Made by a program: the position numbers and the translations under genes
Source: Streptomyces sp. NBC_01314
GTDB taxonomy: Bacteria > Actinomycetota > Actinomycetes > Streptomycetales > Streptomycetaceae
Assembly: GCF_041435215.1 (NCBI RefSeq)
Contig: NZ_CP108394.1
Span: forward strand, 11,222,001 to 11,286,000
Reading direction: 5' to 3'
DNA: 64,000 bases
Shown: one piece after another, positions 62,462 to 64,000 of the stretch
How positions within the stretch are numbered: the first letter of the stretch is position 1
How the letters are laid out: every line of letters begins with the position of its first letter
The notes under the pieces: generated by a model
The model's input: only the letters and a program-made list of their open reading frames with translations
Told to the model about the DNA's origin: nothing
The model's database searches: none

Positions 62462-62932
62462 ATGCGAAACGTCGACGCCCTCGACGCCCGAATCCTCCTG
62501 GCGCTCGACGCGGATCCACGGGCCACAACGATCGCTCTGGCCGACCGGCTCGGTCTGGCCCGCAACACCGTGCAGGCCCGTCTGAAGCGACTTGAGGAAG
62601 ACGGCCGACTGAAGGAGCCCAGCCGGCGCGTGGACCCCGCAGCTCTCGGCTACCCCCTGCTGGCCCTGATCACGATGTCGATCAGCCAGCGCGTGGGGCA
62701 GCCCACCCAGGAGGCGATCCTGCGCATCCCCGAGGTGGTCGAACTGCTCGTCACCACGGGCGACGGCGATCTCCTCGCCCGTGTGGTCGCCCGGGACACC
62801 GAGGACCTGCACCGCATTACGAACCTGCTGCTCGAAGCGCCTGGCGTGGTCCGTTCCAACACCACCATCGTCCTGCTGGAGGTACAGCCCTTCAGTGTCC
62901 AATCCTTGCTGCAACGACACGCCGGCCCCTGA
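62462..62932 (+). CDS. Lrp/AsnC-family transcriptional regulator
   Basis: 156 residues. N-terminal HTH (LDARILLALDADPRATTIALADRLG, given here by its ends LDARILL and LADRLG, then ARNTVQARLKRLE) and a C-terminal RAM domain (VVELLVTTGDGDLLARV). It probably controls the divergent decarboxylase in response to its amino-acid substrate. ATG 62450 is an alternative start. Confidence 0.9.
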   Translation: MRNVDALDARILLALDADPRATTIALADRLGLARNTVQARLKRLEEDGRLKEPSRRVDPAALGYPLLALITMSISQRVGQPTQEAILRIPEVVELLVTTGDGDLLARVVARDTEDLHRITNLLLEAPGVVRSNTTIVLLEVQPFSVQSLLQRHAGP

Positions 62933-63197
62933 CCTCACACACGGTGGCCCGCAACTCCGCACAGCGGCTGAGACGCGACCTGCCGACGGCGTCACATCCT
63001 GTCAGCGCACTGCGCTACATCGACTCCAGCGGCAGGCTCACGTATTTCCTTAGGTATCCGTAGCGATTCGTCATCCGCCTGTGTCATGCCGTGTGCTCGG
63101 TGTCGGTGTCGTATGTGAGTGCGTGGATCGAATGCGTGACCTTCCGCGGGGGGTGTCGTTGACCGGATGACAGCATCGCGGACGGGAAGGGGTATCG

Positions 63198-64000
63198 GTG
63201 AGCCGGAAACTGCCGCTCGCCGGGGGCGAGATCGCCCGTACCGCGTGCGCCCGTGGTCTGCTGCGTACCGGTGTGGAGGAGAAGACGGGTGAGCTCCTGT
63301 CCGCTGCGGTGCTGGCAGAGCGGGTGGGCTGGGCTGCTGATCTGGTGTCGGGCATGGTCGCCGCGCTGCTGGCCGAGCACTGGAACGCCGCCGATGTGGA
63401 CGTGCTGGCCGCCGGTGAGGACGCCGCGGGCCGCCCGCTGCCGTCGAACGCCTGGATGGCCCTGCGCCGCCTGGGCTGGACGGCTGGCCCGGCCGGGGGC
63501 ATCCGGGTCAATGACCGCATCGTGCGCATCGCCCAGGAGGCGGCCGGGCGCACGCTGCGTGCGGCGAAGTGGCGCGCCGACCTGACCGCCGGAGTGCTCG
63601 CGACCTGGCCCGCCGACCCCGCCAGGCGCACCCCCAAGGAGTGGGACCGGGTGCGTGCGGCGGTGCCCGGCGGGGAGTACCTGCCGTCCAGCGTCATCAA
63701 GGGCCGGACCCGGCAGATCACCGCGTTCGTCAAGCAGCACGGCCGGATGCCGGTGAACGTGTTCGAGGTGGAGGCCGCGCCCCGCATCGCACGGATGCTG
63801 CTGCTGTCCGCCTGCGACCAGCAGCAGGCCACCCTCGAACGCGCCGACGAGCCGGGCCGGGCGCTGCTGCGGCTGCAACTGCCCACCCGCCCGGACCCGC
63901 GGTCCTACAAGGACTGGACGTGGATCTCCTGCCCGCTCAGCCTGCCGCCGACGGTCCCCGCGGGTGCGGTGCTGCACCTGCCCACCCTGCGCATCCACCG
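63198..64000 (+). CDS. TnpB-like protein (IS200/IS605 type), 5' part
   Basis: The GTG at 63198 (GGAAGGGG upstream) opens a frame that runs off the window after 267 residues. The segments RMPVNVFEVEAAPRIARMLLL, quoted in part as FEVEAAPRIARM, then SYKDWTWISCPLSLPPTVPAGAVLHLPTLRIH resemble the N-terminal and wedge region of Streptomyces TnpB-like proteins, which continue into a RuvC domain. The RuvC motifs are outside the window, so this is a tentative call from recalled pattern. Codon use is typical of the host. Confidence 0.45.
   Translation, partial: MSRKLPLAGGEIARTACARGLLRTGVEEKTGELLSAAVLAERVGWAADLVSGMVAALLAEHWNAADVDVLAAGEDAAGRPLPSNAWMALRRLGWTAGPAGGIRVNDRIVRIAQEAAGRTLRAAKWRADLTAGVLATWPADPARRTPKEWDRVRAAVPGGEYLPSSVIKGRTRQITAFVKQHGRMPVNVFEVEAAPRIARMLLLSACDQQQATLERADEPGRALLRLQLPTRPDPRSYKDWTWISCPLSLPPTVPAGAVLHLPTLRIH

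Noticed and set aside
1..64000. tRNA or rRNA genes
   Set aside because: No cloverleaf or rRNA-like segment was recognised on reading either strand; a tRNAscan run would be needed to exclude them fully.

Overview
The window is very GC-rich DNA with GTG/TTG starts, stop-start overlaps, SARP and gamma-butyrolactone-receptor-type regulators and rare TTA codons. This points to Streptomyces or a close relative. Roughly bases 1-52,300 read as one large biosynthetic gene cluster. From about 52,600 to the right end is ordinary or accessory chromosome: an envelope/signalling gene block, a PLP decarboxylase with its Lrp-type regulator, and the start of a putative TnpB-like gene.

Left arm (1-11 kb, + strand): the tail of an adenylate-forming ligase is followed by a CreE-type aspartate N-monooxygenase and a CreD-type nitrosuccinate lyase, the pair that makes nitrous acid from aspartate. 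Next comes a complete nitrate-import and nitrate-reduction operon (NarK, molybdopterin nitrate reductase, two flavoprotein electron-transfer subunits) with no siroheme nitrite reductase. Two related ~200-bp repeats lie at the 3' ends of the CreE/CreD genes and the nitrate operon, so they bracket the nitrate block. The cluster therefore appears to have two routes to nitrite, the reagent for enzymatic diazotisation.

Middle (11-31 kb, - strand): an FMN reductase, a full-length ligase paralogous to the truncated one, two WrbA-type flavodoxins, a SnoaL-like protein, two MFS exporters and an Rrf2 regulator. Then comes a phenazine-type aromatic module: class II DAHP synthase, PhzE (ADIC synthase), PhzD (isochorismatase, with the active-site positions I recall for Pseudomonas PhzD) and an EntA-like dehydrogenase. 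PhzF, PhzG and PhzA/B are absent, so the predicted product is 3-hydroxyanthranilate. An aromatic flavin hydroxylase, an arylamine N-acetyltransferase-family protein, a KAS III enzyme and a type-B esterase are tailoring candidates.

Right arm (30-52 kb, mostly - strand): a coupled AraC-ligase-SARP operon; a five-gene coupled operon with chorismate synthase, an aberrant DHQ synthase, an IS701-transposase-like protein, a small protein and an aberrant transaldolase; a class II aldolase; a second FAD/NAD(P) oxygenase; a truncated LysR; a degenerate ligase pair; shikimate kinase (+ strand); a gamma-butyrolactone-receptor-like TetR; and two flavin oxidases.

Regulation: four related 18-bp palindromes (core CCCGCATGC) precede the FMN reductase, AraC regulator, degenerate ligase and TetR genes, defining a probable TetR regulon. 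In-frame TTA codons occur in the AraC, LysR and first IS701-like genes, suggesting bldA control. The end product cannot be read from the sequence. A diazo, azo, hydrazine or reductively deaminated compound derived from 3-hydroxyanthranilate is the most economical prediction.
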